From positions 130,537-194,536 of the forward strand of contig JABDHJ010000001.1 in the NCBI GenBank assembly GCA_013285645.1: a DNA stretch of 64,000 bases, given 5' to 3'. Position numbers and translations under genes: made by a program. The notes under the pieces are model-generated. The model was not told the DNA's origin, did not search any database, and saw only the letters and a list, made by a program, of their open reading frames with translations. Source of the DNA: Verrucomicrobiota bacterium (GTDB lineage: Bacteria > Verrucomicrobiota > Verrucomicrobiia > Methylacidiphilales > UBA1321). Of the stretch, positions 1 through 9,477 are shown piece by piece; positions within the stretch are counted from its first letter, which is position 1; every line of letters starts with the position of its first letter.

Positions 1-988
1 AGACCGAACTATTGTCAACGGTATTAGAAGCGCCGATTTGCACGGTGCCACTAAATGAACTATTGGCACCGGTAATGATGGCTGTGCCGCCCGCCACCGC
101 AAATGCACCCGTGCCTGTTAGAGCATTCGTTGCGGTTGCATTGAGTACAGCGTTAGTATTGACATGCACACCATTGCTACCTGTGCCAGATACAACCAAC
201 GAACCAGCTCCGTTGATGTTCAGAGTACCGCCATTGAGAGAATAACGTGAAGGTTCAAGCGAACCGGCAAGATTCACCGTGCCCGCTGTCTGCGTAGAAA
301 TGCCGGTGGTGAGAAAAGAACCGGCAAGATTGATCGTGCCCTTGGTATTGAAATTTAATCCGCCCGTCGAGGAAGTTGTTCCACCGGTCAGGGAAATGGT
401 TGAGGCGGCATTATCGTTGGCGCCGCCAAGCGTTAGATTCGTAGTGCCAATCGACAAGGCATTCGACAGGGTCAACGTGCCGTAATTATTGACGATAAAA
501 GAGGTACTGTTCGACAATGTGCCAGACGAACTAATGGTGAGGCTATGGTTCGCTGTATCATCAAGGAGAATTCCCACGTTGGCCAAACCACCCGGGCCGT
601 TCGCTGCATTAAGATTACCCGCGATGGTCAACGGCCCCACGCCGGAGATTACCACGTTTTGTCCCAAGCCAGTCGTCGCCCAAATTCCACCGACGCTCGT
701 TGCCGTTCCGACGTTAGGTTGATTGGTAAAAGCTGAACTGAACTGCGCGGTGTTTGTCACAGTGGGCGCGCTACTACCCGACCAATTACCCGAAGTATTC
801 CAATCCGTGGTACTACTACCATTCCACGTGCTATTGGCCGCATGGACAGGCAAACCAAGTAAGGCGATGGCGGCAATTAAGCAGGCCATAGGGCGAACAC
901 AAAAACGTGAAAGCTCCTTTGCAATAGTAGCGAAGGAAGAAACACAGTTCGAATTTCCAGCGAGAACAGGTAACGAAAGAGCTTTCAT
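1..988 (-). CDS. Autotransporter-associated beta-strand repeat protein (N-terminal part, cut by window edge)
   Basis: The frame is open from an ATG at 988 to the left edge with no stop, so about 329 N-terminal residues are visible. Residues ~31-53 form a hydrophobic signal segment ending in LPVHA, followed by a Ser/Thr/Gly/Asn-rich passenger. Short beta-strand units recur (for example GTLTLSNALSIGTTNLTLGG and GTVNLAGS), as in verrucomicrobial PATR proteins, which are secreted surface adhesins or glycan-binding proteins. The long N-region before the hydrophobic core suggests the true start could be the Met at 889. It lies 43 bp downstream of a LacI-type regulator on the same strand and may be co-transcribed with it. 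The C-terminal domain is outside the window. Confidence 0.8.
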   Translation of the reverse strand, partial: MKALSLPVLAGNSNCVSSFATIAKELSRFCVRPMACLIAAIALLGLPVHAANSTWNGSSTTDWNTSGNWSGSSAPTVTNTAQFSSAFTNQPNVGTATSVGGIWATTGLGQNVVISGVGPLTIAGNLNAANGPGGLANVGILLDDTANHSLTISSSGTLSNSTSFIVNNYGTLTLSNALSIGTTNLTLGGANDNAASTISLTGGTTSSTGGLNFNTKGTINLAGSFLTTGISTQTAGTVNLAGSLEPSRYSLNGGTLNINGAGSLVVSGTGSNGVHVNTNAVLNATATNALTGTGAFAVAGGTAIITGANSSFSGTVQIGASNTVDNSSV

Positions 989-1031
989 AAATGTAATAAT
1001 GTTATTCAGACACCAAAATAACAATTTGTTT

Positions 1032-2096
1032 CTAACTCACACTGGTGAATTTTGACAATGGAATCGATTCGCCACTCTGCCACTGGCCTTCGACCAGGAT
1101 GCGAGTTGGAGTCGCGGGAATGCCGGTTTCATTGCGATAAAGCATCCCGACCACGGTATCGACCGCGAGCTGTCCGACCCTCCGGTCATTTTGATCCATT
1201 CCGGCAAACTTGTGCAGATGCGGCATCGCAGCGAGAACGGCCAACGGAATATCTTCCGGGACGTGAAGTCCAAGCTCCTGCAGATAGCCAACGGTCCATT
1301 CGAAGAAGTCGGCGATTATCACCTCGGGCCGATGAGTCTTGAACCATTGATTGAATTTCTTTTGCTCATTGTCCCATGGGCCGCGCGAGAGAAAGACAGG
1401 GATCCGCTCCCTGGTGTTTATTTTGTTTTGCTCAGCCAGAAATCCGCCAAGAAAGTTACCCTGCGATCTTTCGTTGAGCGCTTCCGAGAGGACAAGACCA
1501 ATCCTTTTATAACCAAATGCCCGTAACTGGCGCAGCGCGATCATGCTAGTGCGAAACTGACAATTCGTGACGACATGGAGCTGTGGGACGGAAATACTGA
1601 AGCCGAAAGCGATGGCAGAAAAGTTTGAAAAATCGAAATCGAGGATGGTATGTGCCTGGGGTTGAGGAGGAAAAAGAAGACCGCGAATGCCACTGTTCAA
1701 GAGCACCCTGCGCAAGGCCGCCGGGGTCATCTTGTCCACCGTGGGGTTAAAATCAACCAGCTTATAACCGAGCTCCGCCGCCCTTTGCTCAGCGCCTTGC
1801 CGGTAGAGAATAAATTCGTGACCGACATTAACGTTCAAGCTGCTCCCATAGTGGATCCAAGCGAGCGATCCTTGATAGCGTCGAACCGCCTTGTCCCGAC
1901 GGTACTCTGCCAGTGCGCGCAGCATCGGGTCCGGGGCGTAACCGAGGGAAGCCGCGAGTTGACGAACCCTGACTTTCGTCTTTGCTGCGATGCTGGGATG
2001 ATCACGAAGGGCCAGTGAAACGGTCGAATGAGAAAGATTCGCCAACCGGCCGATATCGCGAAGAGAAACACGTTGTGGAGAAACCGGCTCGTCCAT
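1032..2096 (-). CDS. LacI-family transcriptional regulator
   Basis: This 354-residue protein has a LacI-type helix-turn-helix at residues ~10-33 (SLRDIGRLANLSHSTVSLAL), a hinge-like segment LAASLGYAPDPM, and then a periplasmic-binding-protein-like effector domain to the C-terminus. Length and order match the family. Such regulators usually respond to a sugar or nucleoside and bind palindromic operators. The ATG at 2096 has an AGGG-containing stretch 7 nt upstream. The next gene on the strand, 43 bp away, is a beta-strand-repeat surface protein, which suggests the regulator controls a surface or glycan-use gene; the effector cannot be read from sequence. Confidence 0.88.
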   Translation of the reverse strand: MDEPVSPQRVSLRDIGRLANLSHSTVSLALRDHPSIAAKTKVRVRQLAASLGYAPDPMLRALAEYRRDKAVRRYQGSLAWIHYGSSLNVNVGHEFILYRQGAEQRAAELGYKLVDFNPTVDKMTPAALRRVLLNSGIRGLLFPPQPQAHTILDFDFSNFSAIAFGFSISVPQLHVVTNCQFRTSMIALRQLRAFGYKRIGLVLSEALNERSQGNFLGGFLAEQNKINTRERIPVFLSRGPWDNEQKKFNQWFKTHRPEVIIADFFEWTVGYLQELGLHVPEDIPLAVLAAMPHLHKFAGMDQNDRRVGQLAVDTVVGMLYRNETGIPATPTRILVEGQWQSGESIPLSKFTSVS

Positions 2097-2164
2097 GTCA
2101 CACCCTATCTTCTCAGCCAGATTTTACCAGTGTTAAATGAATATGTATTTTTTATGTGTAAAAA

Positions 2165-2434
2165 ATGGGCTTAACTGTGTTCGTGATCCTTGCATTGGCC
2201 CCATTCTTATTTTCCCCGGCTTTTTGTGGCGCTTCCAAGACCCTCAACCAAGATGTTAAGCTATCGGTTTGGATGAAAGGAACGCTGGGAAGGAATACAA
2301 CGGTTGCAATTAGAGAAAAAACGGGCAACACCACCGTTTCGTTTGATGAAACACAACGCCTTACCCTTCGGCTCCTGAATGCGACAAGTCAGGTTTTGAC
2401 CCGGGTAATTCTTGGAAAAAGGACGTCCTTCTAA
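2165..2434 (+). CDS. Small putative exported protein upstream of the pseudopilin cassette
   Basis: This 89-codon frame begins with a convincing signal peptide (hydrophobic residues 2-20, LFSPAFC-GAS). The rest is short, polar and matches no family I recognise. It ends 8 bp before the start of cassette protein B and is on the same strand, so it could be the first gene of that operon. No clear ribosome-binding site precedes its ATG. It lies just right of the divergent LacI-type gene, so the 2097-2164 gap must hold both promoters. Confidence 0.45.
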   Translation: MGLTVFVILALAPFLFSPAFCGASKTLNQDVKLSVWMKGTLGRNTTVAIREKTGNTTVSFDETQRLTLRLLNATSQVLTRVILGKRTSF

Positions 2435-2442
2435 TAGGTTAT

Positions 2443-2964
2443 ATGATCAAGTATCGCGCCAACCGCAGAACTTGCCAATCGCGAGGCTTTAGCCTCGTCG
2501 AGGTGACTATTGCCTTGGCGGTGATAAGCTTTTCCTGCACCTGTCTTCTCGGCCTTTTGGCGGTGAACGTCACCTCGTTTCATCAAGCTATGGGAAACAC
2601 CTCCGAGGCGGATATTGTTCAATCGATATCCAACGATCTCCGGCTGAATAGTTTTTCAATCCTTAAAACTTATGACTCAACCCTCGCAGGCTCTGTCACC
2701 CCTCCCATTTACTATTATGACCACGAGGGTACGCTGCTCCCGGACAAGACAGGATATTTTTATCAGGCGACGCTGACGGTAAGCCAGGTGACCAGTCAAA
2801 ATTCTCCGACCTCGCTTGACCCTACGGTCTCACCCGCGACAGCTTCGAGCCCGGTCGCCGCCTATAATATTGTCGTCACCATCACCAATGCGGGGGACAA
2901 TTCGATTTACACGCAACAACATCCCCACGTCTATTCCTTTATCGTAGCCAACAACGGCCTTTGA
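2443..2964 (+). CDS. Verru_Chthon cassette protein B (pseudopilin, GspI/PilV-like)
   Basis: This 173-residue protein has a type IV prepilin signal: a basic leader, Gly15 followed by FSLVE, Glu at mature position +5, then a ~20-residue hydrophobic helix. A prepilin peptidase would cut after Gly15, leaving a pseudopilin anchored in the inner membrane. The sequence matches what I know of Verru_Chthon cassette protein B. It is followed by proteins C (30 bp gap) and A (overlapping C), an order that copies gspI-gspJ-gspK of type II secretion. TAGG lies 5 nt before the ATG. No secretion ATPase or secretin is encoded nearby, so it would have to use machinery from elsewhere. Confidence 0.85.
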   Translation: MIKYRANRRTCQSRGFSLVEVTIALAVISFSCTCLLGLLAVNVTSFHQAMGNTSEADIVQSISNDLRLNSFSILKTYDSTLAGSVTPPIYYYDHEGTLLPDKTGYFYQATLTVSQVTSQNSPTSLDPTVSPATASSPVAAYNIVVTITNAGDNSIYTQQHPHVYSFIVANNGL

Positions 2965-2994
2965 AATAGACGCACCGGGATCGAATCGCAAGCC

Positions 2995-4101
2995 ATGTCA
3001 GACCGTTTAGATTCAGCCTTGCGGCAAGGTCCGTGGAAAATAAGGTCCGGTTTCACACTCTTGGAGCTCTTGGTCTCGATGGTCGTTCTCGTCGGAATCA
3101 TTGCGATTATTTTCAGCATGACCCAGCAGACGAGCAAACTGTGGAAGAACACTTCGGGAAAAATTGAGGGCTTTACCAACGCTCGTTCCGCTTTCGATGC
3201 AATGACCCGGACCATCAGCCAGGCGACGCTGAACACTTATTACGATTACGCCGATTCAAGCGGAAACTGGGTGGTCTCATCGACCGGTACACTGAGCGGC
3301 AGTCCGCCTGCCACTTACGCCCGCCGTTCCGATCTTCATTTTATCTGCGGACAAGCCAACACTCCTCCATCGGGATCGCCGACGGGATTGCTGTCGCTGA
3401 CGGGTTCATGGACACCGATAACCCACTGCATTTTTTTTCAAGCTCCACTCGGAAAAAGCGCACTGTATTCGACCCAACAGAAGCTGCTTAACGCGTGTGG
3501 CTTTTATCTGGTCTACGGCCCCGATCCCAGCGTGCCTAATTTCCTGCCAAGTTCTTCAGCGAACCGATATCGCTATCGATTGATGGAATTTCTTCAACCT
3601 TCGGAGTCACTCACAGTTTATTCCACAGGAGCAGCAACCACGCGGGGAACCTCTAATTATCATTGGTTCACGGATCCGATCGTCACCACGCCCGATGCGA
3701 ATTCAAACTTCGTCCTGGCAGAGAACATCATTGCCTTGATCATCTGGCCGAAGCTGTCGAAAGGCGATCAAGCTGCCGGCGGTAACCTGACCACCAATTA
3801 TAGTTACGATAGCGAGCAATTAGGCGTGAGCTACAACCAACTTCCGCCGATTGTGGAAGTAACGATGGTAGCGATCGATGAGGCCTCGGCCTTGAAACTG
3901 GGCAACACCTCGACTCCTCCCAATGCCGCACTCGGGCTAACCCAATCAGGTACACCGCTCTTCACCACAAGCTCGGAATCACCGAATCAATTAGAAGCCG
4001 ATCTCACAACCATGGAAACGCAACTGACGGCATCTCACGTCAATTTTCGAGTCTTTCAAACCGAAGTTGCCATTTCTGGAGCCAAATGGACCACCAATTA
4101 A
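2995..4101 (+). CDS. Verru_Chthon cassette protein C (pseudopilin, GspJ/PilW-like)
   Basis: This 368-residue protein has a prepilin cleavage site after Gly19 (G-FTLLE, Glu at +5) and a hydrophobic helix with the LLELLVSMVVL pattern. A long globular domain rich in Ser, Thr and aromatic residues follows. Position and type correspond to GspJ or PilW minor pseudopilins and to Verru_Chthon cassette protein C. Its last 16 bases overlap the start of the large protein A, implying translational coupling. Confidence 0.87.
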   Translation: MSDRLDSALRQGPWKIRSGFTLLELLVSMVVLVGIIAIIFSMTQQTSKLWKNTSGKIEGFTNARSAFDAMTRTISQATLNTYYDYADSSGNWVVSSTGTLSGSPPATYARRSDLHFICGQANTPPSGSPTGLLSLTGSWTPITHCIFFQAPLGKSALYSTQQKLLNACGFYLVYGPDPSVPNFLPSSSANRYRYRLMEFLQPSESLTVYSTGAATTRGTSNYHWFTDPIVTTPDANSNFVLAENIIALIIWPKLSKGDQAAGGNLTTNYSYDSEQLGVSYNQLPPIVEVTMVAIDEASALKLGNTSTPPNAALGLTQSGTPLFTTSSESPNQLEADLTTMETQLTASHVNFRVFQTEVAISGAKWTTN

Positions 4102-7100
4102 AATCCCCTGCCCCTAGGAATGTGCAGTCCCGTTTCTACGGACATCAACCGGCCAAGCGGGGCGTCGCTCTTTTGCTCGTTCTGGCGGCCGTCGCGCTTT
4201 TGACGATCATGATCGTGTCCCTCAGCATCAATATCAATTCCGAGCTTCACACCTCGAAACTTTATGCCAACGGATCTTCGGTAAAACTGCTCAGCCAGAC
4301 CGCCGTTGATCTGGTCATGGCCGAGATTTATCAAGGCACCTCGGGCTGCGCTCCGGGCAGCAGCACCTTGGGCAGTACATTATGCTGGGCTTCTCAACCG
4401 GGAATGATTCGTACTTACGACACATCCGGAACCGGAATACCTGCTCAGTACTATAAGCTCTATTCGGATGCCACCATGACGGGTACCGGTGTGTTTGACC
4501 ACACCCAGACCCTGGTGCCAACCAACTGGTACAGTCAACAAGGTGTTTATGTTGATTTGAATCAACCGATCGCGGTCAACGGAGTTAACCAGTACCCAAT
4601 CGTCGATGGGGATGCATCGGCCAACGACCTCACTTCGCCGAGTGGCGTCTCGTCTTCTGCCGGCGTTCCGGGCAGCGCCTTGGTGATGGGGCCGTTAGTC
4701 TCGACCACATCCGGCTCTACAACCACCGTCAACCCGCAAGTGGCCGGGTTTTGGGTCAACACGACGGGCACAACCACGACAGGTATTCCCATTGCCGCTC
4801 CCGTCGATCCCAGTTCCCCCAATCAAGTGCCCATGCCGGTCATGTGGCTCTATGTTCTCCGGGACGGTAAGATTGCGTATCCGGATACCGACACGGGGGG
4901 CACTACCGTCAAGTTTAGCGGCAGCAAAGCCAACGGCATCGCTCCTTCCGCGAACGATCCCATCGTGGGCCGAATCGCGTTTTGGACGGACGATGAAACG
5001 AACAAGGTCAACATCAATACCGCTTCAGAGGGCAGTGCTCCCGGGAGCTTTTCCGACACTCCCCGCGTCTGCACGCCGTTCGATCTTAACCTCGCGCAAA
5101 CTCCGGCCTGGCAAAATGAATTCCAGCGCTATCCCGGACATCCGGCTACGGTGTCTTTGAGCGCGGTCTTTGGAAATTTGACCCTGAGCGGCACGTTTCC
5201 GGAAAATATCTATTCCCCGTCGTTAACCACGCCAGGCATCGCGCCGCGCACCATTGGAGGCGGATCAAAGGAGGGAACGACTGCGGTCACCGTTACCGCT
5301 TCCGGAACGGTCACATCTGGAGCCGTCCAGCCTCTGCTGGGCAACCGACTCTACGCCACTGCGGACGAAATTCTGCTTCAGCCCATTCTCTCAGGCAGTA
5401 CCCGCGGCACAAACTCACCTATCGATCAAGCCGCCTTGAAACGGGCTCAGTTTTTTATCACGGCCAACAGCCGCGCGCCCGATGTGAATGTTTTCAATCT
5501 GCCCCGTGTCTGTGTATGGCCGATCAGCGCCAAGACTCCCGTCGCAAGTTATCAGACGCCTTTCGATCAACTCATCGCTTTTTGCACAACGATCGGAACG
5601 GGCAATATTTACTATTTTCAGAGAAGCGACTGGACCAGTCCAAACGAATACAATCTAGTCGTCTCACCGGCCACAACGTCCCGGAACTCGACTTTGATCA
5701 GCTATTTGAAAAACCTTTGCAGCTCGGCCATCCCGGGATTCGGCACGACGACGTTTGCATCAAAGTATAATGCGGTAAACAACAACACCGGCACGGAGTT
5801 GGACCAGATTCTCATGGAAATTTTCGACTACGTCCGTGCCACTAATATCTATGATTCCTCGCTGTCCGGAACTTTTCAGTACAACCCCAGCGTGAAGGCG
5901 ACGGGCGCCCCGAATTTTGGATTCGGTGAAGTCGTGCCGAGCTACAATGCGACCAATGATACGAAAGGATTCGGTCGTTATCCCATCATTTCCAAGGCGG
6001 GCATTCTCTTCATTGCGTCCGGCACCGGCACTTTTACTTCTCCCAGCGCTCCCCCCAATCCACAGGTAATTGGTGGTAGCCCCGGTTCCCCTACATATGG
6101 CCCGCCTATCGCCAACAATAAAGTACGGGTGCAAGCGGCTCTCCTTTTTCATCTCTTTGACCCGGCCCAAGGATATACGGCGCTGATTCCCGACTGCAGC
6201 ATCAAAATTTGCAACTCGACAATTAGCTGGAATATTTCGGCAACAGGTACACAGACAGCCAGCAATACGTCCTCATCGATGTTTCCAGGTGTCGCTACAG
6301 CGACTGGTGCCACCTTTCCAACCACCAATGGCGCTTCGCAGACCGTCGCATGGGGAGGAAACCTGGGAATCCTTCCCATCCTCAACGCTTATTCGAGCAG
6401 TCTGTATTCCTGGGTACCGACCCTGTTAACCCAGACCGCCCCCACCTTTCCGGTTCCCGATTTCAACCTCAATGGTCCCATCATGTTCACCGGCACCGTG
6501 GAAGCACAGGTCCTCACGTCCAGCGGCACGGTCGTTCAGGACACAATATTTACTTTTCCCGCGGATAGCATTGCAAAAACACCGGGCTATGTTTCGCCAA
6601 CCTTACCGTGGCCGTCAGGTGCCATCGAACAAATGTCGAATTTCAGTAATGTTGGCGCCAACATTTCGGGCCGCATGGCTTACAATACGAACCACACCGG
6701 CGAAAATACAACACACCCGTGGCTGGCTAGTTTTATCGTTAGCAGTAATGACATCCTCCAGGGTATCCAGTGCACTACGGGCGATCTCCGACTCGTGGCC
6801 GGGCATCATACGATTCCTCCCGCTAATACCTACAACCCACCACTTTTCGGGCCTAATCAGTACTATGGCCAGCAATTTGCCCACAATTTCGTAGATGGCC
6901 TCGGGATGCCTTGGTATGGAGCAACCCGTGGCCAACTCGTTTCCGGCGTGACTTCATATTGGTCTTCGGCCACCGGCACCGTTTCCCTGTCCGGCTCGTT
7001 CAACGTCAGCGCCACCGGGGGTAGCACCGATGCCCTTTATCAATCACAGAATACCAATGTTAATCCCATCGAAACCTGCGAGCCTGAAGGATTCGGCTAT

Positions 7101-8252
7101 CAAACCACCGTCGGAACCACCGGGACTTTCACGGCGGGAGTAACGGCTGGAAGCACTGCCTCATTGACATCCCCGTCCACTCAACCTCAGGGCGATTTTG
7201 ACAATGGCACCGGGGCCGTCCGTGATGGTCCTTACATCAACAAAGCCGACGAAGGCGGCCTTAGCGCAAATTCGGGCTATATTCCCTACTTCATGGATTC
7301 GGGCGAATCGTATACGGCAGTCGGCACAACCTACTTCTCACCCGCGCGCGAGATGCCATCTGCCGTTATGTTTGGTTCGCTTTCCACCGGTGTTATCGGC
7401 GACAAGCCGTGGCAAACCCTGCTCTTTCATCCTGATCCAACGGGCCTGCACGCCGGAGCCAGAGCGCCGAGGGACCATCTGATGGTTGATCTTTTCACCA
7501 TGCCGGTCGTGGAACCTTATGCGATCAGCGAACCGCTTTCGACTGCTGGCCGCATCAACATGAACTATCTGATTGTCCCATTCAACTATATCAACCGCGA
7601 CACGGGGATACGGGCCGTGCTCGAAAGCCAGCAAATGCTCGCCGTACCCAATGCCGATTCCGGTTCGAATTCAAGCAACCCCACCACCTATAAGCAACTG
7701 AGCAACTCCCCCAGCCACTCTCCAACCTTTTCCACCGCCCCCGCGACGCTTCGCTATAGCATCAATTTGCCTGAGACGCTGCAGGGCTTTGCCGGGAAAT
7801 TTAATTCCAAGGATATCTTTCACTCGGCCAGCGAAATCTGCACCCTCCCCCTGGTGCCAAACGACGGAGCAGCGACATACGCCACCTGCGTTTCGTCAAC
7901 CGGCAACTATTGGTATACACACCAACTCACCGGCGACAACAGTCGTGAGCGGCCTTACGCCAATATCTACCCCCTGCTCACGACCAAATCGAATACGTTT
8001 ACGGTTCATTTTCGCGTCCAGAGCCTGCAGGCGCAGGGAGCGGGGGCGGATCCGACAACCTGGCAGGAAAATCCCAGCTCCATTACCAGCGAATATCGCG
8101 GCTCGCAAACCATCGAGCGCTATGTGGACCCTAGCGCCGCCGTGCCCGATTATGCCGGTAGTTATACCACTCCCGCCACGCTGATGGCAGCTCCGCCGCT
8201 CAGCAGCTTCTATCGCTTTCGCGTCGTCTCCACCAAGCAGTTCAGCCCCTGA
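4086..8252 (+). CDS. Verru_Chthon cassette protein A (very large GspK/PilX-like pseudopilin)
   Basis: This 1388-residue protein begins with a basic leader, KRG-VALLLVLAAVALLTIMIVS, and a single hydrophobic helix. The expected cut is after Gly26. Mature position +5 is Leu31 rather than Glu, the hallmark of GspK-type tip pseudopilins. The remainder is a huge periplasmic Ser/Thr/Gly/Asn-rich region, about four times the size of ordinary GspK. Around residues 295-310 a FWTDDETNKVNINTAS segment resembles a GspK-like motif. The ATG overlaps gene C by 16 bp and has GGAG 5 nt upstream. By analogy it may cap a pseudopilin tip and contact secreted or surface substrates; this is inference. Confidence 0.85.
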   Translation: MDHQLKSPAPRNVQSRFYGHQPAKRGVALLLVLAAVALLTIMIVSLSININSELHTSKLYANGSSVKLLSQTAVDLVMAEIYQGTSGCAPGSSTLGSTLCWASQPGMIRTYDTSGTGIPAQYYKLYSDATMTGTGVFDHTQTLVPTNWYSQQGVYVDLNQPIAVNGVNQYPIVDGDASANDLTSPSGVSSSAGVPGSALVMGPLVSTTSGSTTTVNPQVAGFWVNTTGTTTTGIPIAAPVDPSSPNQVPMPVMWLYVLRDGKIAYPDTDTGGTTVKFSGSKANGIAPSANDPIVGRIAFWTDDETNKVNINTASEGSAPGSFSDTPRVCTPFDLNLAQTPAWQNEFQRYPGHPATVSLSAVFGNLTLSGTFPENIYSPSLTTPGIAPRTIGGGSKEGTTAVTVTASGTVTSGAVQPLLGNRLYATADEILLQPILSGSTRGTNSPIDQAALKRAQFFITANSRAPDVNVFNLPRVCVWPISAKTPVASYQTPFDQLIAFCTTIGTGNIYYFQRSDWTSPNEYNLVVSPATTSRNSTLISYLKNLCSSAIPGFGTTTFASKYNAVNNNTGTELDQILMEIFDYVRATNIYDSSLSGTFQYNPSVKATGAPNFGFGEVVPSYNATNDTKGFGRYPIISKAGILFIASGTGTFTSPSAPPNPQVIGGSPGSPTYGPPIANNKVRVQAALLFHLFDPAQGYTALIPDCSIKICNSTISWNISATGTQTASNTSSSMFPGVATATGATFPTTNGASQTVAWGGNLGILPILNAYSSSLYSWVPTLLTQTAPTFPVPDFNLNGPIMFTGTVEAQVLTSSGTVVQDTIFTFPADSIAKTPGYVSPTLPWPSGAIEQMSNFSNVGANISGRMAYNTNHTGENTTHPWLASFIVSSNDILQGIQCTTGDLRLVAGHHTIPPANTYNPPLFGPNQYYGQQFAHNFVDGLGMPWYGATRGQLVSGVTSYWSSATGTVSLSGSFNVSATGGSTDALYQSQNTNVNPIETCEPEGFGYQTTVGTTGTFTAGVTAGSTASLTSPSTQPQGDFDNGTGAVRDGPYINKADEGGLSANSGYIPYFMDSGESYTAVGTTYFSPAREMPSAVMFGSLSTGVIGDKPWQTLLFHPDPTGLHAGARAPRDHLMVDLFTMPVVEPYAISEPLSTAGRINMNYLIVPFNYINRDTGIRAVLESQQMLAVPNADSGSNSSNPTTYKQLSNSPSHSPTFSTAPATLRYSINLPETLQGFAGKFNSKDIFHSASEICTLPLVPNDGAATYATCVSSTGNYWYTHQLTGDNSRERPYANIYPLLTTKSNTFTVHFRVQSLQAQGAGADPTTWQENPSSITSEYRGSQTIERYVDPSAAVPDYAGSYTTPATLMAAPPLSSFYRFRVVSTKQFSP

Positions 8253-8290
8253 TCGGCAAAGGACTCCGGTGCAAGCTCCGAGGCATTTTA

Positions 8291-8364
8291 AGGTAGCCGC
8301 CGCTGTCCCTAGCGGCGGTCCGTCGAAAAAAAGACGCCGCCGCTAGAGACAGCGGCGGCTACCT
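8291..8364. repeat. REP-like GC-rich palindrome between convergent genes
   Basis: Two 28-nt arms (8291-8318 and 8337-8364) are inverted copies with one mismatch, separated by 18 nt. Each arm also contains its own GC-rich stem (CCGCCGCT...AGCGGCGG), so strong hairpins can form on either strand. It lies between the convergent cassette gene A and the CBM-like gene, so it could act as a bidirectional terminator. A related half-element lies at 57681-57703, which shows this is a dispersed repeat. Confidence 0.75.
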
Positions 8365-8384
8365 CGGAACCAACTCCCTCCAAA

Positions 8385-9047
8385 TCAAGGTGCGGAGGTC
8401 ACGACTTTCGATAAAGGCACCGAGGCATCGACTTTTTCAAAAGTAAAATCATCAACATTCAGGGAACCTTTCGCCTTCCAGAAAAACAAGACTGGTTGGA
8501 TACCATCCACATTGTCTGGCACCTCCACGACTGCTTCGATATGGGTCCAATCCGCAGATAAAGGTGTAGTAATCGCGAGAGGCGCATTGGGGGGCGTGCC
8601 AATTGGAAAAACGGTGTCGTCTAAAAAAATAAAAATAAGACCGGCTGATGAGGGCGCATTGTCTTGCGATAGATTTAACCTCATCACCAGCCCCGGAGTC
8701 CCTGGCTGCATTTGAAAATCGGAGCCCGGCTTGACCCATACTCCCACCCGATAATGCTCTGCGGGTTTCACCGGAATAGTTGCCACAGGTCCAAAGGAAA
8801 CCCGGGCGAAATCATCGGCCTGCATGAGGGCCGATTGAGCGCCCGTATGGGCGTTCGCCTTGTCGACACTGACTCGGCAGTTCATGGTTTTTGAATCAGC
8901 GGCCACACCCAGATAGAAACGGGACGTTCCATTTTCAAAGCCGGGATTATCCACGAGATTGTCGGCATCGGAATCTGCACCTAAAGGGAGGGAGGAAAAA
9001 TGAAGAGCGGTAACCGTAAAAGCGGTGAGAAGAAATGTTTTAAGCAT
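8385..9047 (-). CDS. Secreted protein with a carbohydrate-binding-like (CBM4/9-type) domain
   Basis: This 220-residue protein has a signal peptide (residues 1-24, ending PLGA-DSD). The mature part starts with LVDNPGFENGTSRFY, a typical opening of galactose-binding-fold carbohydrate-binding modules of the CBM4/9 type. It contains A-HTGAQSAL and closing strand LNVDDFTFEK, also typical of that fold. There is no attached catalytic domain. The gene sits on the opposite strand between cassette genes A and D. I infer glycan binding outside the cytoplasm; the ligand is unknown. Confidence 0.6.
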   Translation of the reverse strand: MLKTFLLTAFTVTALHFSSLPLGADSDADNLVDNPGFENGTSRFYLGVAADSKTMNCRVSVDKANAHTGAQSALMQADDFARVSFGPVATIPVKPAEHYRVGVWVKPGSDFQMQPGTPGLVMRLNLSQDNAPSSAGLIFIFLDDTVFPIGTPPNAPLAITTPLSADWTHIEAVVEVPDNVDGIQPVLFFWKAKGSLNVDDFTFEKVDASVPLSKVVTSAP

Positions 9048-9477
9048 GGATTTTCAATGTTCTATTGATGCAATCCATCGAACAAATCGCACCTTGTTTG
9101 ATGTAGTTTCGAGGAAATATCAGGGAACACAATCCGCAGTCTCTTAACACTGGTGATCTCGGTTCTTGGAAGAAGAATGAGATCACCAGTGTTATGTTTT
9201 TTTTACTCGTTCTCCAACAACGGGATCGTGTCTAATGTCTCTTAGACCTCTCAAATGCCACGCAGTATCGCATCTTGCCCTTATTGCTTCGTGGTAAAGA
9301 TTCACTATTGCTCTGTTGAAATCATCATTTTTTAACAGGAAAACGTGAAACTGAAGCAGAAGAAAAATCGAACCCAATCCTTCCCTGGTTGACCTGCCTT
9401 CTTCATGTATTTCCTGTTTTCATGTCTTCCTGTTAAAATGTTTTCAACAAAGCAATTCACCATCGAATGTCTTATAT
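9048..9477. other. 430-bp intergenic region between the CBM-like gene and cassette gene D
   Basis: The stretch carries no gene I can support. It holds a terminator-like hairpin at 9146-9203, a copy of the dispersed CTTCATGTATTTCNTG...TTTCCTGTTAAA repeat near 9400-9438, and presumably the divergent promoters of its neighbours. A 61-codon leftward frame at 9192-9377 runs through repeat-like sequence and is not convincing as a gene. Confidence 0.6.
9146..9203 (+). terminator. Terminator-like hairpin with T tract
   Basis: A perfect 15-bp stem (9146-9160 pairing with 9179-9193, AACACTGGTGATCTC) with an 18-nt loop is followed after two bases by a run of eight or more T on the + strand. This is the form of a Rho-independent terminator. 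No + strand gene ends close by; cassette gene A stops about 0.9 kb upstream. It may insulate the D gene or attenuate a transcript starting upstream. Confidence 0.55.

Noticed and set aside
9192-9377. A 61-codon leftward gene
   Set aside because: It crosses a terminator stem and dispersed repeat sequence and resembles no family.
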